From Flexithrix dorotheae DSM 6795 (GTDB lineage: Bacteria; Bacteroidota; Bacteroidia; Cytophagales; Flammeovirgaceae): a stretch of DNA of 64,000 nt. The stretch is from the NCBI RefSeq assembly GCF_000379765.1, contig NZ_KB903476.1, positions 62,204 through 126,203 on the forward strand, read 5' to 3'. The translations under genes and the position numbers were made by a program. Shown here one piece after another: positions 9,585 through 19,027 of this stretch; the first letter of the stretch is position 1, and every line of letters starts with the position of its first letter. The notes under the pieces were generated by a model. That model was not told where the DNA came from and did no database searches. It saw only the letters and a list, made by a program, of their open reading frames with translations.

Positions 9585-9720
9585 TTTCCCCCTCACCGAG
9601 GGGGTTAGGCGGAGGAAATTGTATTTTCTCACTAATTACATTTTTAAAAACCCTACAAGATTAGCTCTAGAGGAAAAAAACACAATTCCCCCTTTGGAGG
9701 GGGTAGATGTAGGAAATAAA
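9585..9720 (+). repeat. Two direct copies of a C/G-rich hairpin repeat
   Basis: Copy one (9585-9619) has the hairpin CCCCCTC-ACC-GAGGGGG followed by TTAGGCGGAGGAAAT. Copy two (9686-9720) has CCCCCT-TTGG-AGGGGG followed by TAGATGTAGGAAAT. The layout (hairpin of C5/G5, G/T-rich arm, AGGAAAT tail) is the same and they lie about 101 bases apart in the same direction. The strong C/G runs stand out sharply from the surrounding A/T-rich DNA. Such elements are known as dispersed intergenic repeats in Bacteroidota; function unknown. Confidence 0.6.
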
Positions 9721-9782
9721 GTCTGCAAGTCCTAATATCTTAACTTCTATGAAATGTCCAATAATATACTACTGGTACCTAC

Positions 9783-10109
9783 TTACAGATTCCCAAAATC
9801 CATCCCTGGAATATTCGGCAGAAATCCTTCGGTAGATTTTTTTAGCTCTTCTTTGGACTTAACTTCCACATCCTCCATGGCTTTATTGATAGCCGCAATC
9901 ACCAAATCTTTAAGCATATCCTTATCTTCAGGTTTGAATAGATCATCATCAATATCCAGCTCAACTACCTGCTTTTTCCCATTTACAGTAGCTTTCACCA
10001 TTCCCCCGCCTGACTCAGCAGAAGATTTAACATTGACAAGATTTTCCTGTGCTTCCTGTATTTTTGCCTGGACATCTTTCATTTTTCCAAGCATTTTCAT
10101 CATATCCAT
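9783..10109 (-). CDS. ybaB: YbaB/EbfC family nucleoid-associated protein
   Basis: A 108-residue protein with the full YbaB pattern: an N-terminal Met/Lys-rich helix (MDMMKMLGKMKDVQAKIQEA), the central SGGGMVKATVNGKKQVVELDID strand set starting near residue 53, and a C-terminal helix (MLKDLVIAAINKAM). Family members form dimers shaped like tweezers that bind DNA and are thought to act as nucleoid organisers. It is usually beside dnaX/recR; here it follows clpX by 85 bases, behind a terminator hairpin, so it may have its own promoter or depend on readthrough. Confidence 0.93.
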   Translation of the reverse strand: MDMMKMLGKMKDVQAKIQEAQENLVNVKSSAESGGGMVKATVNGKKQVVELDIDDDLFKPEDKDMLKDLVIAAINKAMEDVEVKSKEELKKSTEGFLPNIPGMDFGNL

Positions 10110-10141
10110 AATTCAAAATTTTAGTTTCTATTTTCTATAAA

Positions 10142-10168
10142 AAAGGGGAAGAAAATATTTCTCCCCCT
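10142..10168 (-). terminator. Terminator after clpX
   Basis: Read on the minus strand: GGGGGAGAAA, a 3-base loop, then TTTCTTCCCC (one bulge) followed by TTTTTTAT. It lies 26 bases after the clpX stop and upstream of ybaB, so part of clpP-clpX transcription should stop before ybaB. Confidence 0.7.
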
Positions 10169-10194
10169 TCATTTACCAATTATTTCATTATTGT

Positions 10195-11418
10195 TTAAGC
10201 CACTTTTAATCTTTTTGCATCAGCAGATTTTTCGAAGTGCTTTTCGGCAAATTTTCTATCAATCACAAACTCCTTCAACTTAAGGTTAGAAGGCAACTCA
10301 AACATTGGTTCCAGCATTATGGCCTCACAAATAGATCGCAATCCCCTTGCACCTAAGTTAAACTCAACCGCCTTATCTACAATAAATTCCAACGCATCCT
10401 GAGAAATGGTTAAATTAATTTCTTCCATTTCAAACAACTTCTCATATTGCTTCACAATAGAGTTTTTAGGCACAGTAAGGATATTTTTTAGAGCTTCTCT
10501 ATCCAAAGGATTGAGGTGGGCAATTACAGGTAATCGACCAATGAGTTCCGGAATTAACCCGAAAGACCTTAAATCCTGAGCAGAAACATACTGCAGAAGG
10601 TTTTCCTCCATATTGGCTTTATCCTCTTTACCTCCGGCAAAACCAATTGGTCTGGTGTTTAACCTGGAAGCAATTCTTTTCTGAATTCCATCAAATGCTC
10701 CCCCACAGATAAATAAAATATTCTCTGTGTTTATAGGAATCATTTTTTGTTCAGGATGCTTTCTTCCTCCTTGTGGAGGCACATTCACTACTGTTCCTTC
10801 CAAAAGCTTTAACATTGCCTGCTGAACACCTTCCCCACTTACATCTCTAGTTATGGAAGGGTTGTCAGATTTTCTGGCAATTTTATCGAGTTCATCAATA
10901 TAAACAATTCCTCTTTCGGCAGCTTCCTGGTCATAATCCGCAGCCTGCAATAATCTTGTCAGGATGGTTTCCACATCCTCCCCTACATATCCAGCCTCAG
11001 TAATTACAGTGGCATCGGCAATACAGAAAGGTACTTGAAGCATTTTAGCAAGCGTTTTTGCCAAAAGCGTTTTTCCGGTACCGGTCTCTCCCACCATGAT
11101 GATATTAGATTTTTCAATCGTAACTTCATCCTTGGTATCTTTCTGCATCAACCGCTTGTAATGATTATATACTGCCACAGATAAAACCTTTTTGGCTTTA
11201 TCCTGACCAATAACATATTCATCCAGATATTTTTTCATCTCCACAGGTTTTACCAATTTGAATATCGGCTTCCCTGTGCTTTTGGGTTTCCTTTCTTCGT
11301 TTAGGATTCTCCAAGTTTGTTCTATACACTTATTGCAAATATGTGCATTTAAACCTGAAACCATCAATTCTACCTGGTCCTTCCTCGCACCACAAAATGA
11401 ACAAACAATATCCTTCAT
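10195..11418 (-). CDS. clpX: ClpX, ATP-dependent unfoldase of ClpXP
   Basis: A 407-residue AAA+ unfoldase that recognises tagged substrates, unfolds them and threads them into ClpP. The N-terminal zinc-binding domain has CysX2Cys (6, 9) and CysX2Cys (28, 31). Walker A is GETGTGKT (110-117), the pore loop GYVG is at 143-146, Walker B is IVYIDE (171-176), and the sensor-type SRLNTRP segment follows. A ClpP-binding IGF-type loop is expected near residue 269 (RPIGFAG). Length is normal. It lies 61 bases downstream of clpP on the same strand, the usual order; a short hairpin (about 11445-11467) sits between the two and may tune the ratio. Confidence 0.98.
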   Translation of the reverse strand: MKDIVCSFCGARKDQVELMVSGLNAHICNKCIEQTWRILNEERKPKSTGKPIFKLVKPVEMKKYLDEYVIGQDKAKKVLSVAVYNHYKRLMQKDTKDEVTIEKSNIIMVGETGTGKTLLAKTLAKMLQVPFCIADATVITEAGYVGEDVETILTRLLQAADYDQEAAERGIVYIDELDKIARKSDNPSITRDVSGEGVQQAMLKLLEGTVVNVPPQGGRKHPEQKMIPINTENILFICGGAFDGIQKRIASRLNTRPIGFAGGKEDKANMEENLLQYVSAQDLRSFGLIPELIGRLPVIAHLNPLDREALKNILTVPKNSIVKQYEKLFEMEEINLTISQDALEFIVDKAVEFNLGARGLRSICEAIMLEPMFELPSNLKLKEFVIDRKFAEKHFEKSADAKRLKVA

Positions 11419-11479
11419 ATTAAACTACAATTAGTTAGAAAATTTACCTCCATTTAAAAAATAGAGGTCTTGTATTTTT

Positions 11480-12154
11480 TTATCTGTTTGTAGGCATTAA
11501 AACCTCATCAATCAGACCATATTCCTTTGCTTCTGAAGCAATCATCCAATAATCTCTGTCTGAATCCTCCCAAACTTTCTCATAAGACTGCTTGGTATGA
11601 GAAGCAATTATTTCATAAAGCTCTTTCTTAAGCTTTTGGATTTCCCTTGCGGTAATTTCAATATCAGATGCCTGACCCTGAGCTCCACCTAAAGGCTGGT
11701 GAATCATCACTCTTGAATGCGGCAAGGAGGACCTTTTTCCATCCTGACCAGCGCAAAGTAGTACTGCTCCCATAGATGCCGCCAGACCGGTACAAATAGT
11801 AGCCACATCTGGCTTAACATATTGCATGGTATCGTAAATTCCTAAACCGGCATATACAGAACCTCCCGGGCTATTGATATACATTAGAATATCTTTATTC
11901 GAATCCAATGATTCCAGAAACAACAGTTGGGCAACGATAATGTTAGAAATATAATCGTCTACTGGAGTACCAAGGAAAATAATTCTATCTGCAATTAATC
12001 TTGAAAATACGTCAATCTCTGCAAATCTTCTTTCTCTTTCTTCAATTACAGTTCTGGTCATATTTTGAGCATTACCAATGTAATTATCCACCACCATGCT
12101 ATTTATTCCCTGATCTTTTATAGCAAACTTTCTGAATTCATCTTTAAATATCAT
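11480..12154 (-). CDS. clpP: ClpP serine protease subunit
   Basis: A 224-residue ClpP. The catalytic triad is Ser127 (AASMGA), His152 (MIHQP) and Asp201 (SDRDYW), with the same 25- and 49-residue spacing as in E. coli ClpP. The oxyanion motif INSPGGSV is at 93-100. An N-terminal extension of about 40 residues precedes the mature start and probably contains the propeptide removed by self-processing. It forms the tetradecameric chamber used with ClpX, encoded next door. The trigger factor gene that often precedes clpP in bacteria is not here. On the minus strand a -7 like box, TAAATTTG, lies at 12260-12253, without a clear TTG partner. Confidence 0.97.
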   Translation of the reverse strand: MIFKDEFRKFAIKDQGINSMVVDNYIGNAQNMTRTVIEERERRFAEIDVFSRLIADRIIFLGTPVDDYISNIIVAQLLFLESLDSNKDILMYINSPGGSVYAGLGIYDTMQYVKPDVATICTGLAASMGAVLLCAGQDGKRSSLPHSRVMIHQPLGGAQGQASDIEITAREIQKLKKELYEIIASHTKQSYEKVWEDSDRDYWMIASEAKEYGLIDEVLMPTNR

Positions 12155-12438
12155 TCTGTAACTTTTATTATTAGTGTAAGTATTATAATTTTCCTGCTTT
12201 TAATACAAAAAAACTGCAATATTATTATTTTCTGTCATAAAGTCATGAATCACAAATTTAAGAAAAAAGAATCCCTTAATATGTAATTCATGCTTCATTA
12301 ATTTTCACAAAAAACAAGAATACAGTAAAATAGCAATATTTAATTGCAATAATCTAATTTAACGCTGCTAAAATTAAAAAACTTAAATTGCAGTTTTATT
12401 TTTTTATTGAAATAAATCTCCTGATTTTCTCTGAAAAT

Positions 12439-14229
12439 TTAAGCTTTAGGGGAAATTCTCCCTGTAATTATTTCCGGCATTTTGGTCCGGTCCTTATCTT
12501 CCAGGTTTTCCAGATTTAAAACTCCCCTGGGGCAAACTGCGGAACAAACCCCACAACCCACACAAGATGACCTGACTATATTTTGTCCTCTTTGTGCATA
12601 CCAGCGGACATCTATACCCATTTCACAATAAGTTGAGCAATTTCCACAGGAAATACATTGCCCTCCGTTTGTGGTAATTCTAAATTTGGATTTGAATCGC
12701 TGTACCAATCCCAGATATGCTGCCAGCGGGCACCCAAACCTGCACCATACCCTATTGCCCATTAAAGGATAAAAACCTGTTCCCACTACTCCGGCAAAAG
12801 CTGCTCCAATCCAAACGCCATAGGTTTCCCGAATGGTATAGGTATTGATGCCTAATAGTTGACCTGAATTGGTAAAATAAGTATACAGCACTCCCACTGT
12901 CATAAGTACTGCAAAAACCAGGACGCCATGAATGGACCATCGCTCAAACTTCCATGCTTTCAGGGATTTATCTGAAAGTTGACGGTAAGGGTCACCCAAA
13001 GTTTCTGCCAATCCACCACAGCCACACACCCAGGAACAATACCATCTTTTTCCAAAGAAATAAACAAAGACCGGAACTGCAATAACAATTAAAGCGATGC
13101 CCCAAACCAGCATAAAAATACCGATTCCCCCATTGCTAACCAGATTATTCAATTCATTATCGAAAAAGAAATCATAATCCAAAGGCCAGATATTTTTAAA
13201 ATCAAAATAGGGTTGATTAAGCCTGATCAGAATTTCCGGAATGATAAAAGCAAAGGCAGTTTGGAAAAACATTACTGAAATAGTTCTGGCAATCTGGTAG
13301 GGACTATGGCGATATTTCAAAATCATACGCACACCCATTACCAATATGCAAAGCGTATAAATAAAGCCATATAGGAAAAACTGACCTGCTGGATTCCCGC
13401 TAAGTGACAAACTAATTGGATCAACCATAATGATCCAATTGGTCATGTATTGGTGGAAATAATACAAAAGGATGTAAAAAGCGATTAGATAGGTTCCTGT
13501 AAGAATGCCCAGCCAGCCTCTGTTTTTCATGGAACTGAAAAATATGCCATTATTCTTTATACCCGGATTACCTTCTCTGCCTTTTGGTAATATATACATC
13601 AATGCACCAATTATGCATAATCCATAAGTAAGAAATAAAAATAAAACAGGATAATCTTTTACTGGGCTCTCCGTGGCACTTCTGGTGAGGGAATATTTTA
13701 GATCTTTTTCTTTATACCGGTCAATTCCTTTCTGATTAATAATGCCATAACTTTTAATTTTGGAAACTACATCTTCCAATTGACTTTGAAGCTCTTCTTT
13801 GGTTGAATAAGTCAGGCCATCAAGCCACCCCCCATAATCTGATAAAGATTTTTTCTTAAAATCAAAGAATGCATCATTTGGAAATGCCTGTTCGGCCTCC
13901 GAAATACTCAATTTTATTTCCTCACCTGAATCGGATAGGGCTACGATTTTTTTTATTTCTTCCTCGGATATCCCATAATCTGCCAACACTTTTTCATTTA
14001 CTTTTTCAAAAGTCTGGTCTAAATCGGAAATAAATTCAAAATTGGAAGCATAGGACTTGTCCAACATGAAGGTAATTTCTCCCAAAACCCTTTCGCTAAG
14101 GTTTTCATCGGAAATATTTTCCTGGAGAGTAGCTTTATTCAGAATATAATTTGAAAGAAAAAAAGAAGCATTGAAAATAAAAAAGCCCAGAATGAAAAGA
14201 GATAATCCAAGATATTTAATGACTTTCAT
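12439..14229 (-). CDS. Membrane polyferredoxin, NosR/NapH-like 4Fe-4S protein
   Basis: A 596-residue inner-membrane protein. One N-terminal transmembrane helix is followed by an extracytoplasmic, mostly helical, acidic domain (about 35-190) I do not recognise. Then come several transmembrane helices, a loop with CSWVCGCG (Cys398, 402, 404), a second cysteine pair CRFGC (496, 500), and two C-terminal ferredoxin clusters, CISCGNCSTYC (525-535) and CVGCGVCSAVC (556-566). The paired-Cys loops plus two 4Fe-4S clusters are the pattern of NapH/NosR/CcoG-type quinol-side electron carriers. No nos, nap or cco gene is nearby, so the partner is unknown. The first domain lacks the FMN site motif of NosR that I would look for. 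It stands alone. Confidence 0.8.
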   Translation of the reverse strand: MKVIKYLGLSLFILGFFIFNASFFLSNYILNKATLQENISDENLSERVLGEITFMLDKSYASNFEFISDLDQTFEKVNEKVLADYGISEEEIKKIVALSDSGEEIKLSISEAEQAFPNDAFFDFKKKSLSDYGGWLDGLTYSTKEELQSQLEDVVSKIKSYGIINQKGIDRYKEKDLKYSLTRSATESPVKDYPVLFLFLTYGLCIIGALMYILPKGREGNPGIKNNGIFFSSMKNRGWLGILTGTYLIAFYILLYYFHQYMTNWIIMVDPISLSLSGNPAGQFFLYGFIYTLCILVMGVRMILKYRHSPYQIARTISVMFFQTAFAFIIPEILIRLNQPYFDFKNIWPLDYDFFFDNELNNLVSNGGIGIFMLVWGIALIVIAVPVFVYFFGKRWYCSWVCGCGGLAETLGDPYRQLSDKSLKAWKFERWSIHGVLVFAVLMTVGVLYTYFTNSGQLLGINTYTIRETYGVWIGAAFAGVVGTGFYPLMGNRVWCRFGCPLAAYLGLVQRFKSKFRITTNGGQCISCGNCSTYCEMGIDVRWYAQRGQNIVRSSCVGCGVCSAVCPRGVLNLENLEDKDRTKMPEIITGRISPKA

Positions 14230-14357
14230 GAAGTAGCGGGAAAAGTGGTTTTTAGTTCTTTGATTGAATTTATCAAAATTTTGGCTGGTTGCCCAAATTT
14301 TTCCACTCTAATACATTTTTTTAAAACTTCGAGTTCCAATCTTCCTAAAAGCAAAAC

Positions 14358-14393
14358 AAAAACACCTGATCTTTAGGCAGATACAGGTGTTTT
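14358..14393 (-). terminator. Terminator after glutamate dehydrogenase
   Basis: On the minus strand AAAACACCTG pairs with CAGGTGTTTT across a 15-base loop and is followed by TTTTGTTTTGC. It lies 23 bases after the gdhA stop codon. Confidence 0.85.
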
Positions 14394-14415
14394 AAAATGG
14401 GACCTCAAGTTGATC

Positions 14416-15825
14416 TTATGGGAAAATTCCTTGCTCAAGATAACTTACGGAAATTTTATTGATAGCCAGAATAAAGGCGGCTGTTCTCATATCAAACAGA
14501 TTATGCTTTTTAGCAGTTTCACGCATTTCCTTGTAGGCATTTACCATGGCTTCTTCCAATCCGGAATTGACCAGATCTTCTTCACTGGCTCCCTTAATTA
14601 TGGCATCCCGCTGGGAATTGGAAAGTTTTTGGCCACTTGCCGATTCAATAGCATTTGCTAACCTTTCATTGTTTAGATAATCATATCTTTTCTCCAGTTT
14701 TCCAAATGACATTCTTGAAAGGTTTTTCAACCATTCGAAATATGAAACAGTTACCCCACCGGCATTCAGATAAATATCAGGGATAATCATTACGCCATTT
14801 TTCAAAAGGATTTCTTCGGCATTTTTACTCACAGGACCATTGGCGGCTTCTCCTATTATTTTTGCTTTAATTCTTGGGGCATTTTCTTCGGTAATCTGAT
14901 TTTCCAATGCTGCAGGCACCAATATGTCACATTCATACTCCAGCAAATCAGTTCCCGTTTCAATTTTCTGAGAATTTTTAAAATTAAGAATTGAGCCGGT
15001 ATCTCTTCTGTGTTGGGCTACTTCTTCAATATCCAAGCCTTCCGGATCATAAATACCACCATCATATTCTGCAATTCCGATAATTGTAGCGCCACCCTCC
15101 TGCAAAAATTTCGCACTGTGAAAACCCACATTTCCCAATCCCTGAACAATTACCTTTTTCCCTTCCAAACCAACAGTGAGGCCTAACTTTGTCATATCAT
15201 CCTCATAGCTTACCGCCTCCCTCAATCCAAAGAAAACACCTCTACCAGTGGCTTCAGTTCTTCCATGAATGCCAAACATGGTAAGCGGTTTTCCTGTCAC
15301 ACAAGCACTGGCATTGATAGTATCAGAATGGAATGCTGAGTAAGTATCTGCAATCCAGGCCATTTCCTGTGCACCGGTGCCATAATCAGGAGCAGGAACA
15401 TCTACAGCCGGGCCAATAAAGTCCTTCTTAATGAGTTCAAAAGCGTATCTTCTGGTGATTTTTTCTATTTCATTTTTAGAATATTCAGCTCTTCTTATTT
15501 TTATTCCCCCTTTCGCTCCACCAAATGGCACATCTAAAAGCGCACACTTAAAAGTCATTAATGCGGCAAGTGCCTTTACTTCATCCTCATTTACATGCCT
15601 GCTATATCGAATTCCTCCTTTTACAGGCGTTTTATGATGTGAATGCTGGGCCCTGTAAGCTTCTATCACCTTATATTCTCCATTATCCAGCCGGATGGGG
15701 AAATACATTTTAAAAATACTGTTGCATTGTTTAATCTGGTCAATTAATCCCTGAGGATGAGTGGTGTAGCTTGCGCTTTTATCTATGTATCCCAACACAT
15801 CCTCAAAAAAACTATATTCGCTCAT
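14416..15825 (-). CDS. gdhA: Glutamate dehydrogenase (Glu/Leu/Phe/Val family)
   Basis: A 469-residue dehydrogenase of the Glu/Leu/Phe/Val family. It catalyses reversible reductive amination of 2-oxoglutarate to glutamate in the cytoplasm. The N-terminal substrate domain has PVKGGIRYS (Lys69 region) and the catalytic Lys105 in FGGAKGGI; the Rossmann domain has GLGNVG. The hallmark sequence PAPDYGTGAQEMAW is complete. Cofactor preference (NAD or NADP) cannot be read safely. Length is longer than the 420-450 typical size because of a C-terminal extension with helical segments, as in some Bacteroidota members. It is monocistronic, with its own terminator. Confidence 0.93.
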   Translation of the reverse strand: MSEYSFFEDVLGYIDKSASYTTHPQGLIDQIKQCNSIFKMYFPIRLDNGEYKVIEAYRAQHSHHKTPVKGGIRYSRHVNEDEVKALAALMTFKCALLDVPFGGAKGGIKIRRAEYSKNEIEKITRRYAFELIKKDFIGPAVDVPAPDYGTGAQEMAWIADTYSAFHSDTINASACVTGKPLTMFGIHGRTEATGRGVFFGLREAVSYEDDMTKLGLTVGLEGKKVIVQGLGNVGFHSAKFLQEGGATIIGIAEYDGGIYDPEGLDIEEVAQHRRDTGSILNFKNSQKIETGTDLLEYECDILVPAALENQITEENAPRIKAKIIGEAANGPVSKNAEEILLKNGVMIIPDIYLNAGGVTVSYFEWLKNLSRMSFGKLEKRYDYLNNERLANAIESASGQKLSNSQRDAIIKGASEEDLVNSGLEEAMVNAYKEMRETAKKHNLFDMRTAAFILAINKISVSYLEQGIFP

Positions 15826-16093
15826 GGTAATTTATTAAAGTTAGTTTTTGGTGAAAAATCCGGGTTTTGAATATGTTAAAAGTGCTCCAATTTAAATGAA
15901 ATAAATGGGATTTTTACCTTTAGGGAGGGAATTTTTTTGGGAATAAAATGGTATTAAAAAACTTAACAAATCACTTCAGGCAACAACTGAATTAAAACAA
16001 AACAATTTGCCTCATTGTAAAATAATAAAAATGCACCAAACATATGAACAAGTATTCATATTTTTGTTTAACAAAAACAATCACGTATAAAAA
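15826..16093. promoter_or_regulatory. Divergent promoter region; TATTTTTG box at 16059-16066
   Basis: The 268-base gap between gdhA and the divergent hydroxylase gene holds one full match to the Bacteroidota -7 box (TAnnTTTG), 28 bases before the hydroxylase start, but I find no TTG 17-23 bases upstream, so the call is weak. Confidence 0.3.
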
Positions 16094-16960
16094 ATGGAGA
16101 AATACTGGCAAATATTTGTAGGTGGTTATACTGGCTATGCCAATTATTTGTGGAACGAAATCACCTATCCCAAATGGAACAATTACTTCTACTGGTTAGT
16201 GGGTGTTTCTCTTTTTTTCTTTCTGCTGGAATTAATTAAGCCATGGCGAAAAAATCAGCCTAAGTTTAGAAAAGATTTCTGGCTGGATGCCTTTTATATG
16301 TTTTTCAACTTTTTCCTGTTTTCTCTTGTCATATATAATGCTGCGTCAGAGGTTTTTGTAAACCTTTTCAAAGATTTCCTGGCTTTGTTTGGAATCAGGA
16401 ATATGGTAGCCATTCGGGTAAATCAATTACCTGTCTGGGGTCAGTTATTGCTGCTATTCGTAATCAGGGATTTTATCCAGTGGTGGGTTCACCGGCTTTT
16501 ACACAGAGTGCCTCTATTTTGGAAATACCATAAAGTTCATCATTCCGTAACCCAGATGGGGTTTGCAGCGCACCTGAGGTACCATTGGATGGAAAATGTA
16601 ATTTATCGGTCTATTGAATATATTCCACTGGCGATGATAGGTTTTGGGATAGATGATTTTTTTATCGTCCACATATTTGCGCTTTCTATAGGCCATTTCA
16701 ACCACTCCAATTTTAAATTGAAACTTGGGCCATTAAAATATATCTTCAATAATCCGCAGATGCATATATGGCATCATGCTAAAACAATTCCAGCAAGCCA
16801 TAAGTATGGCGTAAACTTCGGGATTTCACTCAGTATCTGGGATTATTTATTCAAAACTAATTATATTCCCTACGATGGCAGGGATATTCCCCTGGGATTC
16901 GAAGATATTGAACATTATCCTGAATCTTTTATTAAACAAAACCTGGAGGGTTTCCATTAA
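16094..16960 (+). CDS. Sterol desaturase/fatty acid hydroxylase family protein
   Basis: A 288-residue integral membrane di-iron protein. The histidine boxes are all visible: HRLLH (133-137), HKVHH (146-150), HFNHSNF (201-207) and HIWHH (224-228). These bind two irons and carry out O2-dependent hydroxylation or desaturation of lipids. Four or so membrane segments lie around them (about 31-48, 66-84, 115-126, 183-199). The real substrate is not predictable; in Bacteroidota such enzymes act on carotenoids, hopanoids or fatty acids. It is followed 128 bases later by a rhodanese gene on the same strand. Confidence 0.9.
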   Translation: MEKYWQIFVGGYTGYANYLWNEITYPKWNNYFYWLVGVSLFFFLLELIKPWRKNQPKFRKDFWLDAFYMFFNFFLFSLVIYNAASEVFVNLFKDFLALFGIRNMVAIRVNQLPVWGQLLLLFVIRDFIQWWVHRLLHRVPLFWKYHKVHHSVTQMGFAAHLRYHWMENVIYRSIEYIPLAMIGFGIDDFFIVHIFALSIGHFNHSNFKLKLGPLKYIFNNPQMHIWHHAKTIPASHKYGVNFGISLSIWDYLFKTNYIPYDGRDIPLGFEDIEHYPESFIKQNLEGFH

Positions 16961-17088
16961 CCCCAGATGATTTATACATTAATCCTTTTTATGTATTACT
17001 GAATTCTTAATTTTATACAACCATGCTAAAAGATATCAAATTATCTATCATCCACCACAATTATAAATTAACAAACAAACGAACCCCA

Positions 17089-17475
17089 ATGATTAAGGTC
17101 TATATTTCAATGCTGTTGCTGAGCATAGGTTCATTTTCCTGTGCACAGGAACCTGTATTAGAGCGCCTAAAAGCTGCTGAATATGAGCTTAAAATACAGG
17201 AATTACCCAATGCCTACCTTATAGATGTCCGAACGCCACCTGAAGTAGCCGGGGGAACCATAGGGGATGCGGTTAATATTGATTTTCTGGGAAGTGATTT
17301 CAAGCCTGAAGTTGAAAAACTGGATAAGTCAAAACCAGTTTTGGTATATTGTGCAGTAGGAGGCAGAAGCTGGAAAGCGGCACAATTGTTAAATCAATTG
17401 GGTTTCAAGGAGGTCTATGACCTGGATGGAGGAATTAAAGGCTGGCAACAGGCGGGAAAACCACTAAATCAGTAA
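17089..17475 (+). CDS. Exported rhodanese-like protein
   Basis: A 128-residue single-domain rhodanese with an N-terminal signal sequence (MIKVYISMLLLSIGSFSCAQ). The active-site loop is CAVGGRS (Cys near residue 90), the usual CxxGxR type, which supports sulfur transfer. The Cys-Ala-Gln after the hydrophobic stretch may be a lipobox, but SFSC is a poor match, so a simple secreted protein is as likely. I start at ATG 17089; the open frame extends 22 codons upstream through a Lys/Asn-rich stretch that would spoil the signal peptide. Confidence 0.85.
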   Translation: MIKVYISMLLLSIGSFSCAQEPVLERLKAAEYELKIQELPNAYLIDVRTPPEVAGGTIGDAVNIDFLGSDFKPEVEKLDKSKPVLVYCAVGGRSWKAAQLLNQLGFKEVYDLDGGIKGWQQAGKPLNQ

Positions 17476-17533
17476 CTTTACTATTTTTAATACCTTTTTC
17501 AAATTCAATTTTTTTGACTTTTATTAAAATTTA

Positions 17534-18952
17534 ATGATCAATTCCAAGGAATTCCGGAAACATGCCCATCAGTTCGTGGATTGGATGGCAGATTACTACG
17601 AAAATATTGAAAGCTATCCCGTAAAATCGCAGGTAAAACCAGGAGATATTTATAATCAAATTCCCGAAAATGCCCCTCAAGATTCAGAATCAATTCCCGA
17701 TATTTTTAAGGATTTTGAGGATATCATTATGCCCGGGATGACCCATTGGCAACATCCACATTTTCACGCTTATTTTAATGGAAATGCCAGTTTCCCATCA
17801 ATTTTAGCGGAAATGCTCACCTCTACCCTAGGAGCTCAGTGCATGATTTGGGATACCTCACCTGCAGCAGCAGAACTGGAAGAAAAAATGATGAACTGGC
17901 TAAGGGAAATGATTGGTTTACCCAATTTTTTCCATGGGGTAATTCAGGATACGGCTTCTACAGCCACTTTGGTAGCGTTTCTGACAGCAAGGGAACAATC
18001 CACCAATTATGAAATCAATCAAAAAGGATTTTCAGGAAATGAAAATTTCAGGATATATTGCTCTAAAGAAGCCCATTCCTCTATTGATAAAGGAGTGAAA
18101 ATTGCCGGATTTGGCCTGGAAAACTTGGTACATATTCCTACTGATCAAAACCTTGCCTTAAAACCCGAAGCTTTAGAGACAGCAATTAAAAATGACCTGG
18201 AAGCCGGGAGAAAGCCAACTTGTGTGGTGGCTGCAATTGGCACTACAGGTACTACCGCTATCGATCCACTGGAGGAAATTGCCCGAATTTGCCAGAAATA
18301 CAAAATCTGGCTTCATGTGGATGCGGCCTACTTCGGCTCCGCTCTGGTATTGCCCGAAAACCGATGGATGATTAAGGGAATTGAAATGGCAGATAGCTTT
18401 GTGTTCAATCCTCACAAATGGATGTTTACCAATTTCGATTGTTCTGCTTATTATGTAAAAGATAAAGAAGCCTTGCTTAAAACATTTGAAATTCTGCCCG
18501 AATATTTGAAAACCAAATCAAGAGGCCAGGTGAATGATTATCGTGACTGGGGCATACAATTGGGCAGGAGATTTCGAGCACTTAAACTTTGGTTTGTGAT
18601 TAGAAATTTCGGAGTGCAGGGGATTAAAGAGAAAATTAAACTTCACATTGATTTAACTCAGGAATTTGCCAGGCGGCTGGAAAAACATCCTGATTTTGAA
18701 ATTTTAGTTCCGGTTCATTTAAATCTGGTGTGTTTCCGGTTTAAACCTCAACAAATCACTAATGAAAAGGAAATCAATGACATCAATGAAAAACTATTGC
18801 AACTTGCCAATGATACAGGCAATGTATTTTTAACCCACACAAAAATAGGAGGCCAATATGCCCTCAGAATGTTATTTGGGCAAACCTATGTGGAAAAAAG
18901 ACATATGGAAAATGTCTGGGAATTATTGTTGAAACTCATCAAACAACTTTAG
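17534..18952 (+). CDS. Aromatic-L-amino-acid decarboxylase-like PLP enzyme
   Basis: A 472-residue fold-type I PLP decarboxylase of the group II (DDC/TyrDC/TrpDC) type. PLP binds Lys295 in FNPHKWM, stacks on His180 (SKEAHSS), and is held by Asp263 (HVDAAYFG). Length and order fit the AADC family. It removes CO2 from aromatic or related amino acids to give the amine. Substrate (Tyr, Trp, Phe, Dopa) cannot be read. The gene lies 58 bases after the rhodanese gene, and a sulfatase gene follows by 75 bases, all on + strand. The three might be one transcript, but they do not form an obvious pathway. Confidence 0.9.
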   Translation: MINSKEFRKHAHQFVDWMADYYENIESYPVKSQVKPGDIYNQIPENAPQDSESIPDIFKDFEDIIMPGMTHWQHPHFHAYFNGNASFPSILAEMLTSTLGAQCMIWDTSPAAAELEEKMMNWLREMIGLPNFFHGVIQDTASTATLVAFLTAREQSTNYEINQKGFSGNENFRIYCSKEAHSSIDKGVKIAGFGLENLVHIPTDQNLALKPEALETAIKNDLEAGRKPTCVVAAIGTTGTTAIDPLEEIARICQKYKIWLHVDAAYFGSALVLPENRWMIKGIEMADSFVFNPHKWMFTNFDCSAYYVKDKEALLKTFEILPEYLKTKSRGQVNDYRDWGIQLGRRFRALKLWFVIRNFGVQGIKEKIKLHIDLTQEFARRLEKHPDFEILVPVHLNLVCFRFKPQQITNEKEINDINEKLLQLANDTGNVFLTHTKIGGQYALRMLFGQTYVEKRHMENVWELLLKLIKQL

Positions 18953-19027
18953 CTTTAATCATGGTTACACTGACTACACATATAAACTAACAATTATATT
19001 TATTCAATTTCACTTCTCAATTCTACT

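Larger units (their letters stand above)
8990..9782. other. Long non-coding region rich in repeats
   Basis: No open frame of coding quality occurs in these 793 bases. The stretch holds a 161-base hairpin element (9200-9360) and three degenerate C/G-rich repeats (9458-9503, 9585-9619, 9686-9720), each described separately. The clustering suggests a site that tolerates insertions, between the glycosyltransferase upstream and the 3' end of ybaB. Confidence 0.7.
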
